A DNA stretch of 34,849 bases from Bacteroidota bacterium. Its GTDB lineage: Bacteria; Bacteroidota; Ignavibacteria; UBA10030; UBA8401. The stretch is from positions 1 through 34,849 of the forward strand of contig JAUXTU010000024.1 in NCBI GenBank assembly GCA_030679145.1. The letters are read 5' to 3'. The notes under the pieces are model-generated. The model saw nothing but the letters and a program-made list of their open reading frames with translations. It searched no databases and had not been told where the DNA came from. The position numbers were made by a program, and so were the translations under genes. Below, piece by piece: positions 1 to 8,677 of this stretch; the first letter of the stretch is position 1, and each line of letters opens with the position of its first letter.

Positions 1-406
1 CCAAAGCTAAAAGGATTGCAGGAAAAGCGAAGAAAACATCGCTAACGCGAGTTACAAGCTGATCAAACCATCTTCCAATGTAACCAGCAAGAATCCCAAA
101 GCAAACTCCCAGGGTTGCAGCAAGAGAGACCGCGGTTATCGAAACAGTTAAGGATCTGCGCATACCTTCCAATGTCCGTGAGAAAACATCCCGACCGAAC
201 TCATCTGTCCCAAACCAGAAATGTGACGATGGTCCTTGCAGAATATTTTCAATGTGCTGCTCTACCGGATCATAAGGAGTTATTCCAAAGAGCGAGCAGA
301 TTGCAACGATGGTCATAAACAGAACCAAGATTGCGCCAACAACTCCACTTGTGCTTTGCAAGTAGTAGTGAAATGCACCCTTGTTGCGTACTTCTCTATT
401 TTTCAT
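1..406 (-). CDS. Peptide/oligopeptide ABC transporter permease, DppC/OppC type (3' end outside window)
   Basis: Inner-membrane permease subunit of a family-5 (Dpp/Opp) ABC importer. I translated it by hand from the ATG at 404-406; 135 codons are visible before the window edge. It opens with a short cytoplasmic stretch and one membrane helix (VVGAILVLFMTIVAICSLFG). The hallmark periplasmic motif FGTDEFGRDVFSR follows, then the start of the core permease domain (LAATLGVCFGILAGYIGRWFD). This order is diagnostic of the DppC/OppC side rather than DppB. The start codon overlaps the stop of the upstream permease (ATGA), so the two are translationally coupled. The EAA loop that contacts the ATPase would lie beyond base 1. 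Substrate is not readable from the permease; the murQ context suggests muropeptides or amino sugars. Confidence 0.9.
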   Translation of the reverse strand, partial: MKNREVRNKGAFHYYLQSTSGVVGAILVLFMTIVAICSLFGITPYDPVEQHIENILQGPSSHFWFGTDEFGRDVFSRTLEGMRRSLTVSITAVSLAATLGVCFGILAGYIGRWFDQLVTRVSDVFFAFPAILLAL

Positions 407-1374
407 TTTTTAATCCGGGGATCAATTTTGCGATAAATGACATCGGTTGCCACATTGATGAGAACAAACATAATGGCAAAGACCATAACGCTACTTTGGA
501 CAGTTGCATATTCGCGCTTCATAATTGCATCTAAAATCTGACGGCCCATACCAGGTAAGGCAAATATCTTCTCGACAATAACTGCGCCACCCAAAAGATA
601 TCCAAATTGAATTCCAGTCATGGTTACAATTGGTATTAGTGAATTTCTCAAGATATGGCGGAATTGAACCTTGTTGTTAGGAACGCCCTTTCCATAAGCC
701 GTGCGCACAAAGTCTTTATCGACAGTTTCAAGTAAAGCTGAGCGTGTCGTGCGCATAACGGGCGCAGCTACTGCAATTCCAAGGACCAATCCTGGAAACA
801 TCATTTGCTGAAAGTTCATCCATGGGTTCTCCCAGGGAGTCATATATTCGTATCCATTTGGAAAGTAATGAAACTTATTGGCCATGATTGTGACAATTGC
901 AGTGCTCAAAACAAAGCCTGGAATTGCAAGAGCTAAAAGGCCAAAGAGTTGACCTGCAAAATCGCGGGTGCTTCCGGGTTTCTTAGCACTAAACATTCCA
1001 ATTGCTATTCCAAGAATCACACCGAAAATTGTTCCGATTATCGCAAGTTCTATTGTTACGGGAAGTGCGGATTTAGTAAGCGTGGCCACGGAAACACCAG
1101 TTGAGTATGCAAACCCAAACTTGCCAGATAAGAAACTCTGCATCCATGAGAAGTACTGCACCACAAGAGGCTGATCAATCCCATAGTAGACGCGAAGTTC
1201 GGCAATCTGCTGTGGAGTCAATGCCCCAGTTTCAATACCAAACGCTCCGGTGATCGAATCACCAGGAATAACACGTAAAACTAAGAAAACAAAAATTGAA
1301 ATGCCAAAGAGTGTGGTGAGGACACTGAGGGTTCGTGAGATTCCCGGAATATCCATTAACTTCCTAAGATTCAC
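403..1374 (-). CDS. Peptide/oligopeptide ABC transporter permease, DppB/OppB type
   Basis: First permease of the Dpp/Opp-type importer, 323 residues, the normal family length. An N-terminal helix (LTTLFGISIFVFLVLRVIPGD) is followed by the long periplasmic loop typical of DppB (LTPQQIAELRVYYGIDQPL), then five more hydrophobic segments. The cytoplasmic EAA loop that docks the ATPase is seen as VRTAYGKGVPNNKVQFRHIL, and the C-terminal part has the usual EKIFALPGMGRQILDAI motif. The chosen start is GTG with GGAAGGA about 14 bases upstream; an in-frame ATG six codons later (1356) with AGGAAG close by is an alternative. It lies downstream of the binding-protein gene and of a strong stem-loop, and overlaps the next permease by four bases. 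Confidence 0.93.
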   Translation of the reverse strand: MNLRKLMDIPGISRTLSVLTTLFGISIFVFLVLRVIPGDSITGAFGIETGALTPQQIAELRVYYGIDQPLVVQYFSWMQSFLSGKFGFAYSTGVSVATLTKSALPVTIELAIIGTIFGVILGIAIGMFSAKKPGSTRDFAGQLFGLLALAIPGFVLSTAIVTIMANKFHYFPNGYEYMTPWENPWMNFQQMMFPGLVLGIAVAAPVMRTTRSALLETVDKDFVRTAYGKGVPNNKVQFRHILRNSLIPIVTMTGIQFGYLLGGAVIVEKIFALPGMGRQILDAIMKREYATVQSSVMVFAIMFVLINVATDVIYRKIDPRIKK

Positions 1375-1421
1375 TGCACATCACCATCCTTCCCAAGCTT
1401 AGTTTCCAATGGCCAAGAAAA

Positions 1422-1459
1422 GAGGCGGTGTATGGGCATTTACAGCCATACACCGCCTC
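1422..1459 (-). terminator. Intrinsic terminator/attenuator between binding protein and permeases
   Basis: A perfect 14-base-pair stem (1422-1435 with 1446-1459; GAGGCGGTGTATGG on the plus strand) closes a 10-base loop. On the minus strand it is followed at once by TTTTCTT, the form of a Rho-independent terminator. It sits just after the solute-binding-protein stop codon and before the permease genes of the same operon. Partial read-through here would give more binding protein than membrane subunits, a known pattern in ABC importer operons. Confidence 0.82.
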
Positions 1460-1466
1460 CTCTTAC

Positions 1467-2993
1467 TTACTTAAGATCTGCCTTGCGAAGTTCAAGTATT
1501 GAACCTGTAGCAAGCGGAATGAATCCGGTGAGGTTCTTACTAGCCACTCGGTATTCATATGGCGAGAAGAGCCAGATCCATACAGCGTTATCTTCTAACT
1601 CTCTAGAGATTGCTACATAGGCAGCTTTGCGATCTGAAACTCGTCCCGAGGACTTACCTTTTGCGAAATTCGCATCAAGTGTTGCAGATGAATAACCAGC
1701 AACCTTATTGAGGTTACCGGTGGATGTGAAGTAACGGGTGTACATGGTGTCAGGATCGATTCGTCCACCATTATTTGCTACCGCAGAACCGAAGTTGGCA
1801 CCTAACCAACGAGAAATGAAGGTTGAATCATCAACGGCAGCGATTTCTAGCGTGATTCCAGCCTTAGCCAACTGGGCCTTTAAGGACTGTGCAGTACCTG
1901 AAGCAGTTGCAAACTGAGTGGGCGCAACCATTGTCTTAATGGTTAATCCATTTGGATAGCCCGCTTCAGCCAAATACTTCTTAGCCTGTACAAGGTCAAC
2001 CTTTGGGCATGGGCGAGCATTTGGATTTGAGGCATATGCGGGGCTTGTAATCGGTCCGATTACTGCACCTTCACCCGATGAAGCTGTACGTACAACCTCA
2101 GAACGGTCGATTGCACATTGAATTGCAAGGCGAACACCGGGTTTGTCGAACGGTGCAACCTTTGCATTGAGCTGAAGCGCAACGTATGCCAAACCAGGAG
2201 TCCTATAGACCTTTAGGTTTGAACCTGCCTGCTTAGCAACTAGTGGACTTGTGATTACAGAGAACTGAATCGATCCTGCATTGAGTGCGGAAAGGATTGA
2301 TGCCTCCGTTGGAATGATACGGAATGTAACAGTATCTAGCTTTGGCTTTGCGCCCCAGTATGTTTCATTTCTGGCAAGCTTTACGCTCTGGCCTGGCTCC
2401 CAAGAAACATATTTGAAAGGTCCGGTGCCATTTACAGTCTTGCCGATTGTTCCAGCCTTGATGTCATTACTTGAAAGCATTGACATGTTGACACCATCTA
2501 GCGCAGCTAAAATCGCTACGTTAGGAGTTGTTAGATTCAGAACTACTTTAAGGCCTGAAGCTTCAATTGACTTGATACCAAGAATATTGGAGCGCGCCGC
2601 TGCCTTGTTAGCTGGATCAAGAATTCGCTCAAGCGATGCCTTTACATCTTCTGCATCGAATGTCGAACCATCTTGGAACTTAACGCCTTTGCGAAGGTGC
2701 AAACGAAGTTGCGTTCCTTCAGCATTGAATCCCCAATATCGCGCTAGGCCACTACGAATATCTAACTTGGGGCCTACTTCTACAAGAGATCCGTAAACAA
2801 GTCCTAGAGCGCGAACTGTCGCGAAACTAGTGGCTCCCTGTGGATCCAACTTATCGATATCTAATGTGAGACCAATAGTTAAATCCTTGCTTGCTGCTTG
2901 TGCTGGTGCGGATGCGATCAGAGAGCTAGAAATTACTGCTACTGACGCAACAATCGCCACCAAACCGCGGATGCGGCGTTGTGAGATCTTCAC
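1467..2993 (-). CDS. ABC transporter substrate-binding protein, family 5 (DppA/OppA/NikA-like)
   Basis: Extracytoplasmic solute receptor of 508 residues, normal for SBP_bac_5. Residues 1-34 form a Sec signal peptide (basic start, hydrophobic core, AQA-A cleavage site). The mature protein begins with LTIGLTLDIDKLDPQ, carries the family signature LRKGVKFQDGSTFDAEDVKASLERI near residue 100, and keeps FRIIPTEAS and the two-lobe layout. Unusually for a Gram-positive binding protein there is no lipobox cysteine. The start is GTG (2991-2993) with AGGAGG eight bases upstream, and it overlaps the RpiR gene's stop by four bases. Family members bind peptides, nickel, or murein peptides. With murQ and an RpiR regulator upstream, a muropeptide or amino-sugar ligand is a reasonable inference but unproven. 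Confidence 0.92.
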   Translation of the reverse strand: MKISQRRIRGLVAIVASVAVISSSLIASAPAQAASKDLTIGLTLDIDKLDPQGATSFATVRALGLVYGSLVEVGPKLDIRSGLARYWGFNAEGTQLRLHLRKGVKFQDGSTFDAEDVKASLERILDPANKAAARSNILGIKSIEASGLKVVLNLTTPNVAILAALDGVNMSMLSSNDIKAGTIGKTVNGTGPFKYVSWEPGQSVKLARNETYWGAKPKLDTVTFRIIPTEASILSALNAGSIQFSVITSPLVAKQAGSNLKVYRTPGLAYVALQLNAKVAPFDKPGVRLAIQCAIDRSEVVRTASSGEGAVIGPITSPAYASNPNARPCPKVDLVQAKKYLAEAGYPNGLTIKTMVAPTQFATASGTAQSLKAQLAKAGITLEIAAVDDSTFISRWLGANFGSAVANNGGRIDPDTMYTRYFTSTGNLNKVAGYSSATLDANFAKGKSSGRVSDRKAAYVAISRELEDNAVWIWLFSPYEYRVASKNLTGFIPLATGSILELRKADLK

Positions 2994-3967
2994 TTATTTC
3001 CTCCTCGTGTGCGGGTTGATGGTTGTGCGCGCATACCCTCGTGTGCGCTCACTTTTGCTCCGGATCGGCTACCCACAGCCGCCCTGGATTCCTCAAGAGC
3101 TGACTTGGTGCCGCTCCAGTTTCTCTGTGCCAATGCGACACAGAGACAATCGACCACTGTTAATTGAGCAATTCTGCTCGAGGTTGCTCCGCTGCGGAAA
3201 GTGGTTTCCCGAGCGGATGTATGAAGAACAATGTCTGCTAGAGCTGTTGCTGGCGCTCGTAATGCATTAGTAATCAATATAATTTTTACTCCGCGTTTCT
3301 TAAACTCTTGCATAACTTCTACGACATCAAGTGTTGTACCACTGTGGCTAATCGCAACCAATGAATCTCCAGTTTTGAGCATCGATATCGATGTCAAAGC
3401 TGTATGTGCATCACGCCATGCAACAGCACTCTTACCCTGTCGATTCAATTTAAGTTGTAGATCCATTGCAACATGCCCACTAGATGCTAAACCAAAGATT
3501 CCAATTATTGGTGACTTATCCCAAACATCAACAACCTTTTTAAAACTTGAAACGTCTAAACGTTCAGCGGTTGTTTGAATAGCTTGTGAATCTGCAAGCG
3601 CAATCTTTCTAATGATCTCTTCAATTGAATCTTCAATGGTTATTCCACTGTCGAGTTCTGAAATCTTTGTATTTCTAAATCCAATACGACTAACTTCGCT
3701 TACTAATGCCATGCGGAACTCTGGATAACCCTTATATCCAATTGCTTTACTAAAACGAACAACGGATGCAACAGATGTCTTGCTATAATCGGCCAACTGC
3801 GAAATATTCATTTGTGCGGCAGCATATGGATTGCTAATTATGCAGTTTGCAATTGCTGCTTCACTGGCGTGAAAAGATTTAAATGAACTTTTTATCTCAC
3901 CTAAGAGATCACTGTAGGAGGCAGCCACAAGGACTAGCGATTGTCGCACCAATGCTCCACCCTTCAT
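2990..3967 (-). CDS. RpiR/MurR-family transcriptional regulator (HTH + SIS domain)
   Basis: Sugar-phosphate-responsive DNA-binding regulator, 325 residues from the preferred start. The N-terminal RpiR helix-turn-helix covers about residues 20-95 (ISQLADYSKTSVASVVRFSK, then GYKGYPEFRMAL). The SIS sugar-phosphate-binding domain follows from about 130 (IGIFGLASSGHVAMDL, DSLVAISHSGTTLDVVEVM). I chose the ATG at 3967, which has AAGGA nine bases upstream, over an in-frame TTG five codons earlier. The last 30 residues are basic and low-complexity and look unstructured. E. coli MurR is the same family and represses murQP in response to MurNAc-6-phosphate. The murQ gene directly upstream makes the same effector the best guess here. 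Confidence 0.92.
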   Translation of the reverse strand: MKGGALVRQSLVLVAASYSDLLGEIKSSFKSFHASEAAIANCIISNPYAAAQMNISQLADYSKTSVASVVRFSKAIGYKGYPEFRMALVSEVSRIGFRNTKISELDSGITIEDSIEEIIRKIALADSQAIQTTAERLDVSSFKKVVDVWDKSPIIGIFGLASSGHVAMDLQLKLNRQGKSAVAWRDAHTALTSISMLKTGDSLVAISHSGTTLDVVEVMQEFKKRGVKIILITNALRAPATALADIVLHTSARETTFRSGATSSRIAQLTVVDCLCVALAQRNWSGTKSALEESRAAVGSRSGAKVSAHEGMRAQPSTRTRGGNK

Positions 3968-4058
3968 GAAAATATCCTTCAAGGAAAGTTCCTAGTGGTG
4001 AAAATTATCGCCAAAATGACGACGGGTCAAGCCAAAATTGGTAACGAAACTGCGTTAT

Positions 4059-4970
4059 CTAGCGCTCTGTCAGCGCTTCCCTAATTCGATTCGATGAGGC
4101 ATGCAGACGTCCACGGGCAGTGGTTGGGTCGATATTGAGCAGAAGCATCAAAATTGCGACCTTAACTTCGTGTCCAGATGCCAGCAACGCCTCGCTGGCT
4201 TCGGCTTTCGTTGAACCCGTGGCCTTTTCGATAATTCGGACGGCTCGATCTGCCAATTTTTCATTGTTAATCTGCAAATCAACCATGAGATTGCCAAAGG
4301 TTTTACCGAGTCTAACCATAGAGATTGTTGAGATCATATTGAGCACTAATTTTTGAGCTGTCCCGGATTTTAACCGCGTTGACCCTGCAAGAAGTTCAGG
4401 ACCTGAATCAATATCTAAAGCGTGATCACTATGTTTACCAATCTGTGAATCTGGGTTGCACGTTAAGGCAATAGTTAATGCTCCGACGCTCCTTGCATAA
4501 TCAATAGCACCCATAACATAAGGTGTGCGACCGCTTGCGGCAATTCCAACAACACAGTCGAGTTGGTTCACATTTGCAGATTTCAAATCCGCTGCCCCAA
4601 GTTCGGGTTTATCCTCTGCGCCTTCAACAGCGTTCTTAATCGCATTATCACCGCCTGCAATAAATGCCAAGACTTGATCCGTTGAGACAGAAAAAGTGGG
4701 ACCACACTCAGCTGCATCTAATATACCAAGTCGGCCAGAGGTTCCCGCCCCAATATAAATTAAACGTCCACCGTGAAGCATGCGATCTATAATCGCGTCT
4801 ATTGCTTTCCCAATCTTCGGTAAAATTAAGTTGATGGCCTTTGGTACCTCAGCATCGCTCTCGTTCATGGCCTGCAGTAACTCAGATACCGTCATTACAT
4901 CGAGCATCTGAAACTTCGAGTCAATTTGCTCAGTTCTAAGCAAACCTAGCTCTGTTTTCTTGTCGGGCAT
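4059..4970 (-). CDS. murQ: N-acetylmuramic acid 6-phosphate etherase
   Basis: Cytoplasmic etherase that removes the lactyl ether of MurNAc-6-phosphate, giving GlcNAc-6-phosphate and D-lactate, a step of peptidoglycan recycling. The 303 residues match the family (about 300). The SIS fold shows IYIGAGTSGRLGILDAAECG around residues 71-90, with the conserved glutamate at 88. Further family blocks are GIAASGRTPYV and DSGPELLAGSTRLKSGTAQK; the C-terminus has the usual small helical domain (STKAEASEALLASGHEVK). The start at 4970 has GGAAGAGGTG at the right distance; a longer frame to 5012 is unsupported. It heads the operon with the RpiR regulator and peptide-type importer. No MurNAc kinase or PTS transporter is in view, so the phosphorylation step must be encoded elsewhere. 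Confidence 0.95.
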   Translation of the reverse strand: MPDKKTELGLLRTEQIDSKFQMLDVMTVSELLQAMNESDAEVPKAINLILPKIGKAIDAIIDRMLHGGRLIYIGAGTSGRLGILDAAECGPTFSVSTDQVLAFIAGGDNAIKNAVEGAEDKPELGAADLKSANVNQLDCVVGIAASGRTPYVMGAIDYARSVGALTIALTCNPDSQIGKHSDHALDIDSGPELLAGSTRLKSGTAQKLVLNMISTISMVRLGKTFGNLMVDLQINNEKLADRAVRIIEKATGSTKAEASEALLASGHEVKVAILMLLLNIDPTTARGRLHASSNRIREALTER

Positions 4971-5032
4971 TTTCACCTCTTCCAATTCTCGAACAATAGG
5001 ACAGAAATTCAAAACTATCTAGCACCAACAAA

Positions 5033-5061
5033 TTGCCTTGAGTATTCGCAATCAATATAGA
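5033..5061 (+). promoter_or_regulatory. Sigma-70-like promoter for the GNAT gene, probably leaderless
   Basis: TTGCCT (5033-5038) and TATAGA (5056-5061) are separated by 17 bases. The expected start of transcription, seven to nine bases after the -10 box, falls on or next to the ATG at 5070. No ribosome-binding sequence precedes that ATG. A leaderless transcript fits, as is common in actinobacteria. Confidence 0.4.
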
Positions 5062-5069
5062 CTTCCTGA

Positions 5070-5549
5070 ATGATTACACCTGGGATCCGCTACGCCAATA
5101 GGGCGGATATTCCGCAAATCCTGCAACTAATCAAGGATTTAGCTGAATATGAAAGAGCTCCGCACGAAGCCGTTGCAACTACCGAAGCGATTGAAAAATC
5201 GCTATTTTCGCCTATTCCAGCGGCTTTTTGTCACGTAGCAGAAGTCGATGGCCGTGTTATTGGAATATCAATCTGGTTTCTTAACTACTCAACCTGGCTT
5301 GGTAAGCCAGGCATTTATTTAGAGGATTTATACGTTGATCCGGCATACCGAAGTAAAGGTTTTGGTCTAGCGTTCTTAAAAGAACTCGCAAAAATTTGTC
5401 TTGAGCGCGATTATGAGCGATTGCAATGGTGGGTCCTGGATTGGAACCAACCATCCATCGAGTTCTACAAATCCCTGGGCGCAGAACCTATGGATGAATG
5501 GACTGTGTACCGCATGAGCGGAGATGCGCTAAAGAAGTTAGGTTCGTAA
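5070..5549 (+). CDS. GNAT acetyltransferase, diamine (spermidine/spermine, thialysine) N-acetyltransferase-like
   Basis: Acetyl-CoA-dependent N-acetyltransferase of 159 residues, a single GNAT domain. The SSAT-like subgroup is suggested by ISIWFLNYSTWLGKPGIYLE and DLYVDPAYRSKGFGLAFLKEL (the acetyl-CoA loop is R-S-K-G-F-G), then WWVLDWNQPSIEFYKSLGAE near the C-terminus. These are hallmarks of eukaryotic-type diamine acetyltransferases and their bacterial relatives. It is transcribed away from murQ across about 100 bases and ends one base from the clpC stop codon on the other strand. The polyamine or lysine-analogue substrate is an inference from family resemblance. Confidence 0.88.
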   Translation: MITPGIRYANRADIPQILQLIKDLAEYERAPHEAVATTEAIEKSLFSPIPAAFCHVAEVDGRVIGISIWFLNYSTWLGKPGIYLEDLYVDPAYRSKGFGLAFLKELAKICLERDYERLQWWVLDWNQPSIEFYKSLGAEPMDEWTVYRMSGDALKKLGS

Positions 5550-5550
5550 C

Positions 5551-8055
5551 TTAAACCGTTGGAGCTTCCTGCGCTAAATCCTCCGGAGTATCAGGGGTTT
5601 CAACCTTAGGTGCACCCTTGAAAGTAAAGATTGCATCCGTGCCTTCGCCAATTGTATCGACGACGACGATTTCGCCGGCTTTGATTTCACCGAACAAAAT
5701 GCGTTCAGATAATGCATCTTCAATCTCACGTTGAATAGTACGCCTCAATGGACGTGCGCCAAGGAGTGGGTCGTAACCGCGTTGGGCTAGAAGCCCCTTA
5801 GCCGCAGGAGTTAATTCGATTCCCATCTCCTTTGCTTGCAAACGATCATCTAGGTTCTTAATCATTAAATCAACGATCAGAACAATTTGATCCTTGGTCA
5901 ACTGATGGAAGACGATTACGTCATCGATGCGGTTGAGGAACTCAGGACGGAAGTGAGTCTTAAGTTCGTCATTGACCTTGCCCTTCATGCGCTCGTAATT
6001 AGTTTGGTCATCATCGCTATTAGCAAAACCAAGGCCAAGGCTCTTTGAGATATCGCGAGTACCGAGGTTGGTGGTCATAATGATGACGGTGTTTTTAAAA
6101 TCAACGGTGCGACCTTGCGCATCCGTCAGGTGACCATCTTCTAGAACTTGAAGGAGTGAGTTAAAGATATCTGGGTGTGCCTTTTCGATCTCATCAAAGA
6201 GAACAACTGAGAATGGACGGCGGCGAACTTTTTCAGTTAACTGCCCACCTTCGTCGTAACCGACATAGCCTGGAGGTGCACCAAACAAACGAGATGCAGT
6301 GTGACGCTCTGAATATTCAGACATATCAAGTTGAATTAATGCATCTTGATCACCGAATAAGAATGAAGCAAGCGTGCGTGAGAGCTCGGTCTTACCAACA
6401 CCAGATGGACCGGCGAAAATAAATGACCCGCCAGGACGGCGTGGATCTTTAAGGCCTGCGCGAGTACGACGGATCGCTTGTGACAACGCCTTAATTGCCT
6501 GATCCTGTCCAATAACACGGTTGTGTAATTCATCTTCCATGTGAAGAAGTCGTGCGGTCTCCTCTTCCGTTAACTTAAAGACTGGGATACCAGTTGAGAT
6601 AGAGAGAACTTGCGCGATGAGTTCTTCATCAACTTCAGTAACTTTATCTAAATCAGTTGCCTTCCAATTCTTTTCAGCCTCATGCTTTTCGGCGATTAAG
6701 CCTTTTTCTTTATCGCGAAGAGAGGCCGCCTTTTCAAAGTCCTGACCATCAATTGCAGATTCTTTCTCTTTGCGGGCATTAGCAATCTTGTCATCAAATG
6801 CACGGAGCTCTGCTGGTGCGGTCATACGCTTAATGCGAAGACGTGATCCGGCCTCATCGATTAAATCGATCGCCTTATCTGGCAAGAAACGATCAGACAC
6901 ATAACGATCGGCAAGATTTGCTGCCGCTGCTAGCGCACCATCGGTGATAGATACGCGGTGGTGAGTTTCGTAGCGATCACGTAAACCCTTCAAAATCTCA
7001 ATGGTTTGCGCAACTGATGGCTCTTTAACTTGAATTGGTTGGAAGCGGCGCTCAAGAGCTGCATCCTTTTCAACATGCTTACGGTACTCGTCAAGAGTTG
7101 TTGCACCGATTGTCTGTAGTTCGCCACGGGCCAGCATTGGCTTGAGGATGCTGGCGGCATCAATTGCGCCTTCTGCAGCGCCTGCACCAACGAGAGTGTG
7201 AATCTCATCGATAAAGAGGATGATATCGCCACGAGTTTTAATCTCTTTCAAAACTTTCTTTAAACGCTCTTCGAAATCTCCACGGTACCGGCTACCTGCA
7301 ACGAGCGCGCCTAAATCAAGTGAGTACAGCTGCTTATCCTTTAAAGTTTCTGGGACATCGTTCTTGTAAATTGCTTGTGCAAGACCTTCAACGACCGCGG
7401 TCTTACCGACGCCTGGTTCGCCGATCAAAACTGGATTATTCTTAGTACGGCGTGAAAGAACCTGCATCACGCGCTCAATCTCATTTTCGCGACCGATTAC
7501 TGGATCTAACTTTCCTTCACGGGCAGCTTGAGTAAGGTTTCGCCCAAATTGATCAAGGATTAATGATGTTGACGGTGTGCCCTCAGCTGGTCCGCCTGTT
7601 GTGACCGCTTCTTTCCCTTGGTAGCCAGAGAGTAGTTGAATAACCTGTTGGCGAACGCGATTTAGATCTGCGCCGAGTTTTACGAGAACTTGTGCAGCAA
7701 CGCCTTCACCTTCGCGGATAAGACCAAGCAAAATATGTTCGGTGCCAATGTAGTTATGGCCGAGTTGCAATGCTTCTCGCAATGAAAGTTCTAGAACTTT
7801 TTTGGCCCGCGGAGTAAACGGAATATGGCCACTTGGTGCTTGCTGGCCCTGTCCGATGATCTCCTCAACTTGCGCACGCACGCCCTCAAGGGAGATACCA
7901 AGGGATTCAAGAGCCTTTGCAGCTACGCCTTCGCCTTCGTGAATGAGCCCAAGCAAAATATGCTCAGTACCAATGTAGTTGTGATTAAGCATGCGAGCCT
8001 CTTCTTGGGCCAGCACGACAACTCGGCGGGCTCGGTCTGTAAAGCGCTCAAACAT
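5551..8055 (-). CDS. clpC: ATP-dependent Clp protease ATP-binding subunit ClpC
   Basis: Hexameric AAA+ unfoldase that feeds substrates to ClpP in the cytoplasm; 834 residues, normal for ClpC. Two Clp-N repeats lie at about 1-70 and 80-145 (each with [14 protein letters not shown]). AAA-1 carries GEPGVGKT at 212-219 and LFIDEIH near 281. A UVR-type coiled middle domain at about 420-460 distinguishes ClpC from ClpA and ClpB. AAA-2 has GPSGVGKT at 549-556, and the ClpP-docking and D2-small regions follow. The start at 8055 ([11 protein letters not shown]) has GGGAG upstream; ten upstream codons in frame are not part of the family. In actinobacteria clpC is essential and usually lies after lysS, as here. 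A dyad 65-85 bases upstream may be its operator. Confidence 0.97.
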   Translation of the reverse strand: MFERFTDRARRVVVLAQEEARMLNHNYIGTEHILLGLIHEGEGVAAKALESLGISLEGVRAQVEEIIGQGQQAPSGHIPFTPRAKKVLELSLREALQLGHNYIGTEHILLGLIREGEGVAAQVLVKLGADLNRVRQQVIQLLSGYQGKEAVTTGGPAEGTPSTSLILDQFGRNLTQAAREGKLDPVIGRENEIERVMQVLSRRTKNNPVLIGEPGVGKTAVVEGLAQAIYKNDVPETLKDKQLYSLDLGALVAGSRYRGDFEERLKKVLKEIKTRGDIILFIDEIHTLVGAGAAEGAIDAASILKPMLARGELQTIGATTLDEYRKHVEKDAALERRFQPIQVKEPSVAQTIEILKGLRDRYETHHRVSITDGALAAAANLADRYVSDRFLPDKAIDLIDEAGSRLRIKRMTAPAELRAFDDKIANARKEKESAIDGQDFEKAASLRDKEKGLIAEKHEAEKNWKATDLDKVTEVDEELIAQVLSISTGIPVFKLTEEETARLLHMEDELHNRVIGQDQAIKALSQAIRRTRAGLKDPRRPGGSFIFAGPSGVGKTELSRTLASFLFGDQDALIQLDMSEYSERHTASRLFGAPPGYVGYDEGGQLTEKVRRRPFSVVLFDEIEKAHPDIFNSLLQVLEDGHLTDAQGRTVDFKNTVIIMTTNLGTRDISKSLGLGFANSDDDQTNYERMKGKVNDELKTHFRPEFLNRIDDVIVFHQLTKDQIVLIVDLMIKNLDDRLQAKEMGIELTPAAKGLLAQRGYDPLLGARPLRRTIQREIEDALSERILFGEIKAGEIVVVDTIGEGTDAIFTFKGAPKVETPDTPEDLAQEAPTV

Positions 8056-8119
8056 TGACTCACTCCCTCTACTTCGATTCAACAAGCCTAATACCTACAA
8101 GGTCGGGCCCGCGTAGGCG

Positions 8120-8139
8120 TATAACTTTCGCCAGTTATA
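8120..8139 (-). promoter_or_regulatory. Inverted repeat upstream of clpC (possible operator)
   Basis: TATAACT and AGTTATA form a perfect seven-base dyad around the spacer TTCGCC, 65-85 bases before the clpC start. Actinobacterial clp genes are commonly controlled by ClgR or HspR, but this dyad does not clearly match the consensus of either that I recall. The regulator is therefore unassigned. Confidence 0.35.
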
Positions 8140-8149
8140 ACCCAAGAAG

Positions 8150-8168
8150 TAGGGCATTTATGCCCCTA
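8150..8168 (-). terminator. Weak stem-loop after the argA-like gene
   Basis: GGGCAT/ATGCCC arms (8152-8157 and 8160-8165) form a short GC-rich hairpin 13 bases beyond the stop codon of the upstream acetyltransferase. It lacks a clean U-tract (CTACTTCTTGG follows on the minus strand). At best it is a weak terminator between the lysS operon and clpC. Confidence 0.3.
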
Positions 8169-8180
8169 ATGACCCTACAT

Positions 8181-8675
8181 CTAGTCCAGCATCTTCAACA
8201 TTCTCGTGTTACCTAGGGTATTTGGCTTGGCAGATTCCAAATCTAAGAACTCAGCAACGCCAGCATCATAGGAACGCAAGAGTTCATTATACACCGCTGG
8301 TTCGACTGGAGTGCCCTCAATAACCTCAAAACCATGACGACCAAAAAACTCAGTTTCAAAGGTCAGGCAAAAGATTCGCTTAATGCCTAACGCCATAGCC
8401 CGTTGGATAATTGCATTCAAAATCTGGTGGCCTATGCCTTCGCCGCGAAGTTTTTCGCTAACTGCAACGGTTCGGACTTCGGCCAAATCCTCCCATAGCA
8501 CGTGCAAAGCACCACAGCCTACGACGTTGGTGCCCTCGACTGCAACGATGAACTCTTGCACGCTTTCGTACAGCGTGACAGTCTCTTTTGTTAACAAGCG
8601 ACCTTCTGGTGCATATGCATCAATTAGCGCACGAATGTCTTTAATGTCGCTCGTACGAGCAGTGCGAATCTCCAT
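8181..8675 (-). CDS. argA: Amino-acid N-acetyltransferase, short N-acetylglutamate-synthase type
   Basis: Single-domain GNAT of 164 residues resembling the short actinobacterial N-acetylglutamate synthase (M. tuberculosis Rv2747 type), which acetylates glutamate or glutamine at the entry of arginine synthesis. Visible family blocks are VVGCGALHVLWEDLAEVRTVAV, the acetyl-CoA loop EKLRGEGIGHQIL, and the diagnostic RIFCLTFETEFFGRHGFEVI. There is no amino-acid-kinase domain, unlike the long E. coli ArgA. It starts two bases after the lysS stop codon, so it is very likely cotranscribed with lysS. The substrate assignment rests on the LTFETEFF...HGF signature. Confidence 0.85.
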   Translation of the reverse strand: MEIRTARTSDIKDIRALIDAYAPEGRLLTKETVTLYESVQEFIVAVEGTNVVGCGALHVLWEDLAEVRTVAVSEKLRGEGIGHQILNAIIQRAMALGIKRIFCLTFETEFFGRHGFEVIEGTPVEPAVYNELLRSYDAGVAEFLDLESAKPNTLGNTRMLKMLD

Positions 8676-8677
8676 TT

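Noticed and set aside
2281-2796. 171-codon open frame on the plus strand
   Set aside because: It lies wholly antisense to the binding-protein gene, has no ribosome-binding site and resembles no protein; it is a shadow frame.
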